From: Mesorhizobium sp. PAMC28654
Lineage (GTDB): Bacteria; Pseudomonadota; Alphaproteobacteria; Rhizobiales; Rhizobiaceae
NCBI RefSeq assembly: GCF_020616515.1
Contig: NZ_CP085135.1
Coordinates: 6,557,001 to 6,621,000, forward strand
Direction of reading: 5' to 3'
Length of the DNA stretch: 64,000 nucleotides
Both the position numbers and the translations under genes were made by a program. Positions 11,109 to 20,491 of the stretch are shown piece by piece. The notes under the pieces were generated by a model. The model was not told the DNA's origin and ran no database searches. It worked only from the letters and a program-made list of their open reading frames with translations. Within the stretch, counting starts at the first letter, position 1, and each line of letters starts with the position of its first letter.

Positions 11109-12953
11109 CTAAATCTTCGCATCATGCGGCAGTGGCGCTGTCGCCTTCTCAAGCCAGGCCAGCGTCTCGCCATCGACCATCGGGCCTATCTCCGCCAGCA
11201 CGCGCTGGTGATACGTGTCGAGCCAGTGCAGTTCATCGCGGTTCAGCAGATCCGTTCGCACCATGCTGATGTCGATCGGCGCCAGGGTCAGCGTCTCGAA
11301 GTCATGCATGGCGATGTCGCCGCCCTCTATCTGGGCGGCTGGGGTCACCAGGATGAGGTTCTCGATGCGGATGCCGTAGGAGCCTTCCTTGTAGTAGCCG
11401 GGCTCGTTGGACAGCATCATGCCTTCCAGCAGCTTTTCGGTGCCGGTCCGGGCGATGCGCTGAGGGCCCTCATGGACGGCCAGATACGAGCCGACGCCAT
11501 GGCCGGTGCCATGGGCGAAATCACAGCCGTGCTTCCAGAGGGCCAGACGCGCCACCGCGTCGATTTCGGAACCGCGCGTGCCCTGCGGGAAACGCAGCGT
11601 GGAAATGCCGATCATGCCCTTCAGCACCAGTGTGAAGCGTTCGCGCATCTCCTCGGTCGGTTGGCCGATCGGCACGGTGCGTGTGATGTCGGTGGTGCCG
11701 TCCTGGTACTGGCCACCGGAATCGAGCAGGAACAGCTCGCCGTCGCGAAGCTTGCGGTTGGTGGCGCGCGAGACGCGGTAATGCATGATGGCGCCGTTGG
11801 GGCCGGCACCCGAAATGGTGTCGAAGGACACGTCGCGCAGCGGCATCTGCGTTTCCTCGCCGGTCTGCCTGCGGGTCTGCTCGAGCTTCGTGACGACGTC
11901 GATCTCGTCGAGCGAGCCGGGCTTTTGCCGATCCAGCCAGCAGAGCAGCTTGGCGATCGCCGCGCCGTCGCGGCGGTGTGCGGCGCGGCTGCCATTGATC
12001 TCGGCCTGGTTCTTGGTGGCGCGCGGGATGCGGGCGGGGTCGGCGGCCGCGATGACGGTGCCGCCATTGTCCTCGTCCAGCATGCGCAATTTGTCGGCCG
12101 CCAGCACCGGGTCGAGCGCGATTTTCGCGCCGCCCTTGGCGAGGGCCACGATCGCAGCTTCGAATTCGCCGGGTTCATGCAGGTCGGCAAGTTGGGTGAG
12201 ATAGGCCGCGACCTGGCGCGAGAACTTACGCTTATCCATGAACAGCTGGTGCGATCCATCGGCGGCAAGCACGGCAAAGCCGAGCGCCAGCGGGGTGTGC
12301 GGCACGTCACCACCACGGATGTTGAAGGCCCAGGCGATGGAGGAAGGGTCGGTCAGCACCGCATGGGTGGCGCCGTCCTTGCCGATAGCCGCCGCCAACC
12401 GCGCCAGCTTGTCCTTGGCCAGTTCCCCGGCAAACGCGATCGGGTGAAGCTCGACCGGCGCCACCGGCGCCTCGGGCTGGTCCTTCCAGATCGCATCGAT
12501 CGGGTTCCTGTCGAGCGGCACCAGGATAGTGCCGGTCTTCTCGGCCGAGGCCTGCAGCGCCTTGACCTCGCTGATCGTATGCAGCCAGGGATCGAAGCCG
12601 AGCCGTGCGCCCTTGCCGAGATTGTCCTTCAGCCATGCGGCGGGCGGATTGTCGACGAGGCTTTCGACCGAAAAGATGTCGAGATCGACCTCGTGGCGCA
12701 CCTGCAGCGTGTAGCGCCCGTCGACAAAGATGAAGGCGCGGTCGCGCAGCACGATGGCGACGCCGGCCGAGCCGCTGAAGCCGGTCAGCCATTTCAGCCG
12801 CGCCGAACGGTCGGCGACATATTCGCCCTGATGCTCGTCGGCCCGGGGCACGATGAAACCGTCCAACCCATTGGCCGCCAGCCATTGGCGCAGCAGCGCC
12901 ACGCGCGGCTTGCCGACTGCGGGGTCGCCGGCGGAATCAAAGGTCTGGAACAT
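11109..12953 (-). CDS. Aminopeptidase P family protein (Xaa-Pro aminopeptidase, M24B)
   Basis: Cytoplasmic metalloprotease removing N-terminal residues before proline. The 614-residue size fits the long, eukaryote-like APP subfamily with two N-terminal creatinase-like domains and a C-terminal M24 domain. The metal ligands lie in LLDSGGQYQDGTTDITRT (two Asp), GTGHGVGSYLAVHEGP (His) and NEPGYYKEGSYGIRIENL (two Glu). A short C-terminal extension follows (peptidase M24 C-terminal type). It is transcribed toward azlD, alone on its strand. Confidence 0.93.
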   Translation of the reverse strand: MFQTFDSAGDPAVGKPRVALLRQWLAANGLDGFIVPRADEHQGEYVADRSARLKWLTGFSGSAGVAIVLRDRAFIFVDGRYTLQVRHEVDLDIFSVESLVDNPPAAWLKDNLGKGARLGFDPWLHTISEVKALQASAEKTGTILVPLDRNPIDAIWKDQPEAPVAPVELHPIAFAGELAKDKLARLAAAIGKDGATHAVLTDPSSIAWAFNIRGGDVPHTPLALGFAVLAADGSHQLFMDKRKFSRQVAAYLTQLADLHEPGEFEAAIVALAKGGAKIALDPVLAADKLRMLDEDNGGTVIAAADPARIPRATKNQAEINGSRAAHRRDGAAIAKLLCWLDRQKPGSLDEIDVVTKLEQTRRQTGEETQMPLRDVSFDTISGAGPNGAIMHYRVSRATNRKLRDGELFLLDSGGQYQDGTTDITRTVPIGQPTEEMRERFTLVLKGMIGISTLRFPQGTRGSEIDAVARLALWKHGCDFAHGTGHGVGSYLAVHEGPQRIARTGTEKLLEGMMLSNEPGYYKEGSYGIRIENLILVTPAAQIEGGDIAMHDFETLTLAPIDISMVRTDLLNRDELHWLDTYHQRVLAEIGPMVDGETLAWLEKATAPLPHDAKI

Positions 12954-13472
12954 GGTGGCCTCTCCTGCGATGTGTGCCGTGACCGTAGCGCATGGCCCCG
13001 AAAACCGGAATCGATTTCAGAGTACGCGTGCGCAACCCCTAGCGACGGCGGCCAAGGCCTGACAACCGGCTGGCTTTGGTCCAGGCTCACGGCCGCCGCT
13101 GCCATGGCCGGGCAAACGGAGGGTGTTGCCAAGTTGCACCGCAACTAAAAATTGTAAAATGCACCCAGTTTTGGTCAATGCGCCGGCACGTCAACTGATC
13201 TATGTATCCACCCGTATTCAGCAGTTTAGACCGGATGGGCGGGGTGCCTTCCGATCAGCGTCGGGTGGAGAGCGTCAATAAGTGTCGGGTTCGGTCGGTA
13301 CGGCAACGCGGAGCAGTTACCTCCGTGCGCGCCTGGAACGTATCCGCACGATAGAGACCTGAACGGCTGATCGCGGACACCTGCCCAGGGCGGGTCAGCG
13401 GCAACCTTCTCTTCAACCATATGGATCGTGAAGACCAGCCCGCCTGGCGGGCTGGTCGGGAAATGTGAGACC
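12954..13472. other. Gene-free region upstream of the autotransporter, with repeat fragment and hairpin
   Basis: No gene is supported here. Around 12990-13030 is a fragment reading gcatggccccgaaaaccgg, similar to a dispersed Mesorhizobium repeat. At 13434-13456 ACCAGCCCGC and GCGGGCTGGT form a perfect 10-bp stem with a CTG loop, placed 17 bases before the ATG at 13473. It would lie in the 5' leader of the autotransporter mRNA. It also lies inside the longer open frame that begins at 13428, which argues for a later start. Confidence 0.45.
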
Positions 13473-15119
13473 ATGGGGCAGGGCATGAACAATTCAACGG
13501 GGCCGAACGACAGCGAGAACCGCTTTCCGCTGCGGGCGCAACGAACGCTCTTGAAGCGGCCGGCCATAAGCCGACATGCGCGGCGGCGCGGCTTGCTGAT
13601 CGGGACGGCCTTGGCCGGGATTGCCGTAGTGACGTCCGCCGGCGCGCAGGAATGGACGGGGCAGACGAGTTCCGATTACACTGACGGGAGCAACTGGGCG
13701 GGCGGTGCGCCCCCAAACTCGACCATCGCGCCGGTGGTGTTCGGCGCGAGTGGGAATACCACCGTCAATCTGGCTACTCCTCAACCCGCAGGTTACTATT
13801 TTGCCGGCTCCGTGACGTTCAACGATCCGGCCAGTGCCTACACGGTCAATGTTTCAAACCAAGCCTACCTGAACATCTCCGGCGGCGTGAACAACACGTC
13901 GGGCGTGACCCAGAACTTCTCGGTTACGGGAACGGGCGGGTATGCTTCCGAAATCATCTTCAGCAATAGCAATGCCGGTAGCAACGTCGTCTATACAGCG
14001 AATGCCGATGGTACGATCCAGTTCAATTCCGCAGGTGGTTCGGCCTCGGGGGCGGACGCCTCATTCGTCCTGAACGGTGGTGGTATCGCTTTGTCAGGCT
14101 CCGGCACACTGGCGCTTGGCTCTGTCGAAGGAACTGGCATCCTCGCCTACAACGGAAATCCTAACGGTTCGGCTGGAACGATCGAGATCGGCGGCTTGAA
14201 CACCAGCACTACCCTCGACGCGCAAATCCAGGAACAGACTGGCACGCTGTCGATCACGAAGGTGGGAAGCGGCACGCTGACGCTGACGGGCGCAAGTGAT
14301 TACACCGGTGGCACCTTTCTCAAAGCCGGCGCGCTCAGCCTCGACAACAACGCCGCGCTTGGCAGCGGTTCAGTTTCGGCGAACGGCGGCACGACGATTG
14401 ACATTCAGGACGGCATTACGATCACCAACGCCCTGACGATGTACGGCAGCGTGATCCTGAATGTCAGTTCAGGAACAGGTACTTATGCTGGAGAAATCTC
14501 GGACTTCGAGTTCGCCGGGATCATCAAGACCGGTGCGGGTACGCTGGTCCTGGACTCCATCTCCAACACTAGTTTCAATAGTTTCAGCGGCGGCGCGACC
14601 ATCAGCGATGGCATACTCCGCATCATGAACAGCAATTCGCTCGGAGCGACCGGATCCGGGCAAGTCACGCTGGATGGCGGTACATTACAAGCCGGCGCGG
14701 ACAATCTGGTTATCTCCAACAGCCAGATTGCGTTCGGCGCCTCCGGTGGTGCCATCGATACACAGGGTTTCAACCTGAGCACCGGCGCAAACATGATCGA
14801 TGCCGAGGTTCAGCACGGAACGTTCAAGAAGCTTGGCACGGGCACGCTGACGATAACCGGCTATGCCGACAGCAATACGTACTCTACTGCCACCGACGTC
14901 GCCGAAGGCACGCTCAAGGCGGGCGACGAAAACATTTTCAGCAAGAACAGCGCCTATACGATCGAAAATGGCGCGACGCTGTCGCTCGGCAATTTCGACC
15001 AGGCCATCGGTTCGCTTGCCGGCGCGGGCTCGGTCGATGCCGGCACGGCAACGCTGACGACCGGAAACGACAAAGTTCAACGGTGTTTTCCGGTGACATC
15101 ACCGGGACCGGTGGGCTGA
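13473..15119 (+). CDS. Autotransporter, N-terminal passenger fragment (gene broken by frameshift)
   Basis: First half of a large secreted type V autotransporter. It has a long signal region: a polar stretch, an Arg-rich segment (SRHARRRG), a hydrophobic core LLIGTALAGIAVVTS and a likely cleavage after AGA. The passenger is Gly/Ser/Thr/Asn-rich beta-helix with repeated PATR-like units such as LSITKVGSGTLTLTGASDY. Starts at 13428, 13473 and 13488 are possible and none has a strong ribosome site. The frame runs off at 15071-15074 into an unrelated tail (KVQRCFPVTSPGPVG) and stops, while homology continues in another frame. The function of the passenger is unknown. Confidence 0.75.
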   Translation: MGQGMNNSTGPNDSENRFPLRAQRTLLKRPAISRHARRRGLLIGTALAGIAVVTSAGAQEWTGQTSSDYTDGSNWAGGAPPNSTIAPVVFGASGNTTVNLATPQPAGYYFAGSVTFNDPASAYTVNVSNQAYLNISGGVNNTSGVTQNFSVTGTGGYASEIIFSNSNAGSNVVYTANADGTIQFNSAGGSASGADASFVLNGGGIALSGSGTLALGSVEGTGILAYNGNPNGSAGTIEIGGLNTSTTLDAQIQEQTGTLSITKVGSGTLTLTGASDYTGGTFLKAGALSLDNNAALGSGSVSANGGTTIDIQDGITITNALTMYGSVILNVSSGTGTYAGEISDFEFAGIIKTGAGTLVLDSISNTSFNSFSGGATISDGILRIMNSNSLGATGSGQVTLDGGTLQAGADNLVISNSQIAFGASGGAIDTQGFNLSTGANMIDAEVQHGTFKKLGTGTLTITGYADSNTYSTATDVAEGTLKAGDENIFSKNSAYTIENGATLSLGNFDQAIGSLAGAGSVDAGTATLTTGNDKVQRCFPVTSPGPVG

Positions 15120-16768
15120 CCAAGGTCGGGACCGGCACATTCGAACTCTCCGGCAACAGCAGTTTCTCCGGTCCGACCGAGGTTCAGGCCGGCAAGATGC
15201 TGGTGAGCGGCAACCTGGGCAACTCCGTTGCCACCGTGGATAGCGGTGCCACGCTGGGTGGCAACGGCACAATCGGCGGACTGGTGGCCGAAGGCACGGT
15301 CGAACCCGGCAAGAACACGATCGGCACGCTCACGGTCGCCGGCAATGCCAGCTTCGCTTCGGGGTCGACCTATGCGGTGGAGCTGAATTCCACCGGCACC
15401 TCCGACCTGATCGATGTGACGGGGACCGGGACCGCCACGATCATCAATGAGGCCGGGCTGACAATCACGAAACTCGACGCTGGTGCCTATGTGCTGGGCG
15501 CACAATACACAGTGCTCTCAGCCGCCGGCGGCGTCACCGGGCAATTCACGCTTAATTCCGATCCCCGGATTTCGAATTTTCTCAGTCTCACCCTCGATAA
15601 GGATGACAACAACGTCTACGTCGATGTGACGAAGAGCAAGAGCTTCGGCTCGGCCGGTGAGACTTCAAACCAGATCGCTACCGGCGAGGGGCTGGACAGC
15701 GCCGCCAGCAGCGCGCTGGTGACAGCGTTTTTTGCCTTGCCAAGTGACGCCGCCGCACAGGCCGCCTTCGACCAGCTCTCGGGCGAAATACACGCATCGG
15801 TGAAGGGCACGCTCGTCCAGGACAGCCACTTCCTGCAGGATGCCGTGACTGCACGCCTGCGCGGCGCCTTCGGTGGCGACAACGTCGCCTCGCTGCCGGT
15901 CATGGCCTATGGCGAGGATGGCTTGCAGCCGGTTGCCGCCGACACCGACCGGTTCGCGGTCTGGACACAGGGTTTTGGCGCCTGGGGCGGCACGGATAGC
16001 GACGGCAATGCCGCGGCCCTCCACCGCTCGACCGGTGGCCTGCTGATGGGCGCCGACGGCATGGCCGGCGACTGGCGGATCGGCCTGCTCGGCGGCTACA
16101 GCCGAACCAGCTTCAACGCCGACGACCGCAATTCCTCCGGCGACAGCGACAATTATCATCTCGGCCTCTACGGCGGGACCGAGTGGGGCGCGATCGCCTT
16201 CCGCACGGGTGCCGCCTATACTTGGCACCGGATCTCGACGTCGCGCTCCGTGGCTTTCGACGGCTTCTCCGATAATTTGTCGGCTAATTATGATGCCGCG
16301 ACAGCGCAGGCTTTCGGCGAACTGGCCTACAAGACCGGTGCCGGGCCGTTCGCCTTCGAGCCCTTCGCCAATCTCGCTTATGTCAATCTGCATACCGATG
16401 GCTTCACCGAGACGGGCGGTTCCGCGGCTCTTGCCAGCGGCAGCTCGACGACCGACGCGACTTTCACCACGCTGGGTATCAGGGCCTCCACCGACGTCAC
16501 GGTCGGCGGCGTGGCGGCCACCGCGCGCGGCATGTTCGGCTGGCGCCATGCCTTCGGCGACGTGACGCCGCTGTCGACCGTCGTCTTTGCCGGCGGCGGC
16601 GACTTCACCATCGCCGGTGTGCCGATCGCCAGGGATGCCATGCTGGTCGAAGCCGGCTTCGACGTGCAACTGGCGCGGAATACGACCCTTGGCGTGTCCT
16701 ATGCCGGGCAGTTCGGTCCGAATGCATTCGACAACGGCTTCAAGGCCAACCTTGGGGTGAAATTCTAA
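15083..16768 (+). CDS. Autotransporter, C-terminal passenger and beta-barrel fragment
   Basis: Continues the broken gene; the true coding sense resumes at about 15074 (SSTVFSGDITGTGG). The fragment contains another PATR unit (GLTKVGTGTFELSGNSSFSG), the end of the beta-helix, and a C-terminal autotransporter beta-domain of about 280 residues (from FAVWTQGFGAWGGTDSDGNA). It ends in the outer-membrane signature phenylalanine (ANLGVKF). A GTG at 15083 could only serve if translation re-initiated. Joined, the two parts would give a protein of about 1,100 residues. Without the shift this would be a normal surface protein; as read, the barrel lacks a signal peptide. Confidence 0.8.
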   Translation: MFSGDITGTGGLTKVGTGTFELSGNSSFSGPTEVQAGKMLVSGNLGNSVATVDSGATLGGNGTIGGLVAEGTVEPGKNTIGTLTVAGNASFASGSTYAVELNSTGTSDLIDVTGTGTATIINEAGLTITKLDAGAYVLGAQYTVLSAAGGVTGQFTLNSDPRISNFLSLTLDKDDNNVYVDVTKSKSFGSAGETSNQIATGEGLDSAASSALVTAFFALPSDAAAQAAFDQLSGEIHASVKGTLVQDSHFLQDAVTARLRGAFGGDNVASLPVMAYGEDGLQPVAADTDRFAVWTQGFGAWGGTDSDGNAAALHRSTGGLLMGADGMAGDWRIGLLGGYSRTSFNADDRNSSGDSDNYHLGLYGGTEWGAIAFRTGAAYTWHRISTSRSVAFDGFSDNLSANYDAATAQAFGELAYKTGAGPFAFEPFANLAYVNLHTDGFTETGGSAALASGSSTTDATFTTLGIRASTDVTVGGVAATARGMFGWRHAFGDVTPLSTVVFAGGGDFTIAGVPIARDAMLVEAGFDVQLARNTTLGVSYAGQFGPNAFDNGFKANLGVKF

Positions 16769-16786
16769 GGCGCCGTCGTCGCCTGT

Positions 16787-16812
16787 CTCCCTCGGGCCTG
16801 AGTTCGAGGGAG
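16787..16812 (+). terminator. Hairpin after the autotransporter
   Basis: CTCCCTCG (16787-16794) pairs perfectly with CGAGGGAG (16805-16812) across a 10-base loop, 18 bases after the stop codon and before the convergent prmA. No T-run follows, so the terminator assignment is tentative. Confidence 0.45.
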
Positions 16813-16893
16813 GGCTCGGAGAAGATCATGTCCAACAATAGGATGAGTGTCGGAAGGGAACAGTCCGCGCGTGAGAAGCCGCGTTTACCGGTC

Positions 16894-17766
16894 TCAGCGC
16901 TTGAGGTGGATCGTCACCCAGCCCTCGCGGTGCAGGGTGCGCACGTGCCGAAACTGCTGGCCGACATAGGCGGCGACAACGGCGTCGCGCTGGCGGTCGA
17001 GAATGCCTGACAGGACGATCGAGCCGCCCCAGGCGATATGAGCAGCCATTCGCGGCGCCAGTCGCATCAGTGGCCGCGCCAATATGTTGGCGACGATGAG
17101 GTCGAAGGGCGCGCGCTTGCCAAAGATCGGGTGGTGAAAGCCCGGCGCTGTCACCGTTTCCACCAGCGCCTTGACGTGGTTGAGCCGCGCATTGTCTGCG
17201 GCGACCTTGACGGCGATGGGATCGATGTCGGTCGCCAGCACCCGAATATGGGCAAGCTTGGCCACCGCGATGGCCAGCACCGCGCTGCCGGTGCCCAAGT
17301 CTAGCGCATTGCGCGGGTGCTCGCGGCGCACGACCTGCTCCAGCATTTCCAGGCAGCCCGCGGTGGTGCCGTGATGGCCGGTGCCGAAGGCAAGGCCTGC
17401 CTCGATCTCGATGGCGAGTTCGCCGCTGTGACGCTTTCGGCGGTCATGCGCGCCGTGGACGAAGAAACGGCCGGCGCGCACCGGCTTCAATCCCTCCAGC
17501 GAGATCGCCACCCAATCGACGTCGGGCAGGGTTTCGCGCTCGATCTGCTTTGACAGGGCAAGGCTGGCGAGGACATCTTTCATCCGCGCCTCGACGGCGT
17601 CTTCGTCGCCATCGGTATAGACAGACACTTCGTGGATGTCCTTGTCCTCATCGACCTCACGCACCGCGATCGGCAGGCCCTCATCCTCGAACGCGGCCTC
17701 GAGGGCGGCAAACATGCTGATGGACTCGATCTTGCCGGTAATGAAATGAAGGCGCGTCTGGGTCAT
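16894..17766 (-). CDS. prmA: Ribosomal protein L11 methyltransferase PrmA
   Basis: SAM-dependent methyltransferase that trimethylates ribosomal protein L11. The 290-residue product has the N-terminal substrate-binding part, including [25 protein letters not shown]. The class I methyltransferase fold follows: [20 protein letters not shown], the SAM loop [17 protein letters not shown] and the VANILARPL motif. Its C-terminal end faces the autotransporter. The SCO1-like gene lies upstream on the same strand, 81 bases away. Confidence 0.93.
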   Translation of the reverse strand: MTQTRLHFITGKIESISMFAALEAAFEDEGLPIAVREVDEDKDIHEVSVYTDGDEDAVEARMKDVLASLALSKQIERETLPDVDWVAISLEGLKPVRAGRFFVHGAHDRRKRHSGELAIEIEAGLAFGTGHHGTTAGCLEMLEQVVRREHPRNALDLGTGSAVLAIAVAKLAHIRVLATDIDPIAVKVAADNARLNHVKALVETVTAPGFHHPIFGKRAPFDLIVANILARPLMRLAPRMAAHIAWGGSIVLSGILDRQRDAVVAAYVGQQFRHVRTLHREGWVTIHLKR

Positions 17767-17847
17767 GGATCATGTTTCTTGTTTGGGCGTGATCTCGGCC
17801 GAAAACCGCTTGGCAACTCTCTTGCCTCACGGATATTCAGTTCGGGA

Positions 17848-18432
17848 TCATGTCTTGCCGTTCGCCGCCAGGCGCTTCAACTTGGCAATGGCGGTGTCGG
17901 CGCTCTCGCCATAGGCGATGGTGCCGGCAAAGTCACCCTTGGCGTTGAGCAGCAGCACCGATGCGGTATGATCCATCGTATAATCGCCGTCGCCGGTATC
18001 GACCTTCTTCCAGTAGATGCCGAAGGACTTGGCCATGGCGTGGACCTTGTCGGGATCGCCGGTGATGCCGACGATGCGATCGGAGAAATTGCCGACATAG
18101 GCCTTCATGATGTCGGGCGTGTCGCGCTCCGGATCGACCGAGACGAAATAGGCATGCAGGTTCTTGCCGTCGTCACCCAGCGTCTTCAGCCAACCGGAGA
18201 GTTCGAAGAGCGTGGTCGGGCAGACCTCGGGGCAGTGGGTGAAGCCGAAGAAGACCACGCTGGGCTGGCCTTTGAACGCGGCTTCGGTGATCGGCGCGCC
18301 CTTCTGGTCGGTCAGGGTGAACGGCGCTCCGAACGCCTCGCCGCCATACTGCCCGCGATACCAGTCGAAGGTGAGCCAGCCTATGCCCGCCGCCATCAGG
18401 ACGAGAATACCGACCAGGATTGAACGCATCAT
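17848..18432 (-). CDS. SCO1/SenC family copper-binding protein
   Basis: Membrane-anchored thioredoxin-like copper chaperone, usually for assembly of the CuA centre of cytochrome c oxidase. The 194 residues begin with one hydrophobic anchor (ILVGILVLMAAGIGWLTF). They carry the copper-binding motif CPEVC (Cys67 and Cys71) in FFGFTHCPEVCPTTL and the distal His155 in YTMDHTASVLLLN. All three ligands are present, so it should be functional. No oxidase genes are near. Confidence 0.93.
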   Translation of the reverse strand: MMRSILVGILVLMAAGIGWLTFDWYRGQYGGEAFGAPFTLTDQKGAPITEAAFKGQPSVVFFGFTHCPEVCPTTLFELSGWLKTLGDDGKNLHAYFVSVDPERDTPDIMKAYVGNFSDRIVGITGDPDKVHAMAKSFGIYWKKVDTGDGDYTMDHTASVLLLNAKGDFAGTIAYGESADTAIAKLKRLAANGKT

Positions 18433-18622
18433 CAGTGCAGGTCCGTTTCGTGAATTTCATTGCGCGCCGTATCTGCGCCGCGTGCCTGTAGTCTTAGCGG
18501 TTTGACAGGGGGCACGCAAAGATGCCTCGTTGCCGCAACCGTCGATGGTGGGCGCGATCCGCTTGCAAATTCTGGCCGACCGTCCCACCTGACATCAGCA
18601 ACTCGAACCGCAGGAGGCTCCC

Positions 18623-19126
18623 TTGCACGGACTGATTGGGCGAAAACTGATGGGTGGCGCGCTGGCCGCATGTTTTGTCTTCGGCAGCGGCGCTGCCTTG
18701 GCCCAGGAAGTGGGCAAGGTCGGCGTCGACTGGCTCGGCAACGACATCATTGTCGAGGCGATCAAGGATCCGAAGGTGGATGGCGTGACCTGCCACGTCT
18801 CCTATTTCGATCGCGGCATCATCGATCGCCTGCACAAGGGCAACTGGTTCGAGGATCCCAGCGATTCCTCGATCTCCTGCCGCCAGACCGGGCCGATCAC
18901 CATCGGCGCCATCGACATGAGCGAGGGCGGCGAAGAGGTGTTCAAGCAAGGCATCAGCCTGATCTGGAAGAAGCAGGTGGTGAACCGCATCTACGACAAG
19001 AAGAACGAGACGCTGATCTATCTGTCGCACTCGCGCCAGGTGCAGAACGGCTCGGCGAAAATGTCCGTCACCACCGTGCCGCTCTATGGCCAGAACGTGG
19101 TGTGGACGGGCGGGAAGCCGAAGTAG
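18623..19126 (+). CDS. CreA family periplasmic protein
   Basis: Small exported protein of the CreA family, whose biochemical role is not known. It has a signal peptide (LMGGALAACFVFGSGAALAQ) followed by the family core VGVDWLGNDIIVEAIKDPKV, CHVSYFDRGII and SISCRQTGPI with two conserved cysteines. The start is a TTG at 18623: AGGAGG lies five bases upstream (18612-18617), a much better fit than the in-frame ATG at 18650, although either leaves a signal peptide. It is divergent from the SCO1-like gene. Confidence 0.88.
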   Translation: MHGLIGRKLMGGALAACFVFGSGAALAQEVGKVGVDWLGNDIIVEAIKDPKVDGVTCHVSYFDRGIIDRLHKGNWFEDPSDSSISCRQTGPITIGAIDMSEGGEEVFKQGISLIWKKQVVNRIYDKKNETLIYLSHSRQVQNGSAKMSVTTVPLYGQNVVWTGGKPK

Positions 19127-19142
19127 GCGCAATTGGTCGAAG

Positions 19143-19171
19143 CGATTGGTCTCGGCTTGCGAGACCAATCG
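19143..19171 (+). promoter_or_regulatory. Perfect 12-bp stem-loop between creA-like gene and acyltransferase
   Basis: CGATTGGTCTCG (19143-19154) and CGAGACCAATCG (19160-19171) pair perfectly around the loop GCTTG. It begins 16 bases after the CreA stop and ends three bases before the GGAGG that serves the next gene. It could be a terminator without T-run, a leader hairpin affecting ribosome access, or an operator. The sequence alone does not decide. Confidence 0.5.
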
Positions 19172-19191
19172 TGCGGAGGTAAAGCGCCCGC

Positions 19192-19833
19192 ATGGACCGT
19201 TCCGAAAATCTCCTCCTGAAGGATTCCGAGCCGCGCATCCATCCGACCGCGGAGTTGAAGGCGTGCAAGCTCGGACGCTATGCCTCGATCGGCGAGCGCG
19301 TCGTGCTGCGCGAGGTGACGGTCGGCGACTTCACCTATTTCGAGCGGCATTCCGAGGCGATCTATACGACCATCGGCAAATTCTGTTCGATCGCGTCCAA
19401 CAGCCGCATCAATGCGCTGGAGCACCCGATCGAGCGGATCACCCAGCACAAGGTCAGCTACCGGCCGAACGAGTATTTTCGCTGGCTGGGCGTCGATGCC
19501 GCGTTCCGGGAACGGCGGCAGTCGAGGGCGGTCAGCATCGGCCATGATGTCTGGATCGGCCACGGCGCGGTGATCATGCCGGGCGTGGCCATCGGCAATG
19601 GCGCGGTGGTGGGCGCCAATGCGGTGGTGACGCAGGACGTGCCGCCCTATGCCATCGTCGCCGGCGTGCCGGCCAGGCCGCTGCGGCAACGTTTTGCCGA
19701 TGATATCGCCGAGCGGATTGAACGCCTCGCCTGGTGGGAATGGGCGGCCGAAAAGCTCGCCAGGGCAGTCCCGGACATGCAGTCCATGCCGATCGAGACC
19801 TTCCTCGATCGCTGGGAAAATAGCGCCTCCTGA
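19192..19833 (+). CDS. Left-handed beta-helix (hexapeptide) acyltransferase, phosphonate-metabolism-like family
   Basis: Trimeric acetyltransferase-type protein of 213 residues. Hexapeptide repeats are visible in AELKACKLGRYASIGERVVL and again in VSIGHDVWIGHGAVIMPGVA and IGNGAVVGANAVVTQDV, with the catalytic His region HPIERITQHKVSYRP between. The sequence resembles the phn_thr-fam group found in phosphonate clusters, and more loosely xenobiotic acetyltransferases. No phosphonate genes lie nearby, so the substrate is unknown. The ribosome site GGAGG is about twelve bases before the ATG. Confidence 0.8.
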   Translation: MDRSENLLLKDSEPRIHPTAELKACKLGRYASIGERVVLREVTVGDFTYFERHSEAIYTTIGKFCSIASNSRINALEHPIERITQHKVSYRPNEYFRWLGVDAAFRERRQSRAVSIGHDVWIGHGAVIMPGVAIGNGAVVGANAVVTQDVPPYAIVAGVPARPLRQRFADDIAERIERLAWWEWAAEKLARAVPDMQSMPIETFLDRWENSAS

Positions 19834-20070
19834 AGTCCAGCAGGATGACCTTGAGCAGGTCGGCTTCGCGTGGGCAGGCCCCGCGAAAGCACGCCGCTGG
19901 TAACCAATTTTCTTAACGTAAAAGATTAGGGTTAAAAATTGGAAAACGGTGTGTATATCGCCAACTGACTACTCTATAGTTGCAAGACTTTTTCCGAAAT
20001 GCACTAATGAGGTTGGAGGTACATCGCAGAAAGCCGAAGGAAACATCATCAGCAACAAAGGAGAGTAGTC

Positions 20071-20361
20071 ATGAAGAAGCTCGCATTTGTAATTACCGCT
20101 GCAGTTGTTTCTTTCTCGACCGTGGGCGCCTATGCCGGCGGCTGGGGCGGCAGTTCGGGCAGCCTGATCAACGTGTCGCCGTCTATCGACCTCGGCAAGA
20201 TCACCGCGCTGAACGGCGTCCTAAGTGGCAACAACATCCTGAACGGCAATGTCGTTTCAGGCATCCTGGACGGCAACAAGACCAACGTGCTCAGCGGCAT
20301 CCTCGGCGGTGTCGGCGCCAATGTCCTTGGCGGCAATACCTACAAGCTGGGCAAGCACTGA
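20071..20361 (+). CDS. Small secreted Gly/Asn-rich protein with NG/SG repeats
   Basis: A 96-residue exported protein with a strong ribosome site (AAAGGAG) and a clear signal peptide (MKKLAFVITAAVVSFSTVGAYA). The mature part of about 74 residues is Gly, Asn, Leu and Val-rich and has a quasi-repeat of the form N-x-L-x-G: LNGVLSGNNILNGNVVSGIL, then DGNKTNVLSGILGG and GANVLGGN. No cysteine, no known domain. Such regular turns could form a small beta-solenoid or aggregate at the surface; that is inference. It converges on a putative outer-membrane protein gene, separated by a long hairpin. I do not recognise the family. Confidence 0.75.
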   Translation: MKKLAFVITAAVVSFSTVGAYAGGWGGSSGSLINVSPSIDLGKITALNGVLSGNNILNGNVVSGILDGNKTNVLSGILGGVGANVLGGNTYKLGKH

Positions 20362-20392
20362 GCAGAAACTCACGGGTGATCGCCACCCGCGT

Positions 20393-20437
20393 GTCAGGGC
20401 AGGAGGGTGTGCAAGCCCCTCCTGCCTCGACCCTGAC
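20393..20437. terminator. Large hairpin between convergent genes
   Basis: GCAGGAGGG (20399-20407) pairs with CCCTCCTGC (20417-20425), and outside it GTCAGG (20393-20398) pairs with CCTGAC (20432-20437) after a small bulge. It is 31 bases past the stop of the small secreted protein and 55 bases before the end of the opposing gene, so it may serve both directions. There is no T-run. Confidence 0.55.
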
Positions 20438-20491
20438 AGTCCATACTGATGGAGCGGGGTGCTCTATCCCGACTGAGCAGGATTTCAGAAG

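Noticed and set aside
11124..13148. 674-codon open frame on the + strand opposite the aminopeptidase gene
   Set aside because: It mirrors the codon structure of the real minus-strand gene in high-GC DNA and encodes a low-complexity Gly/Arg/Asp/His-rich product with no motif. The minus-strand gene has clear M24 ligands.
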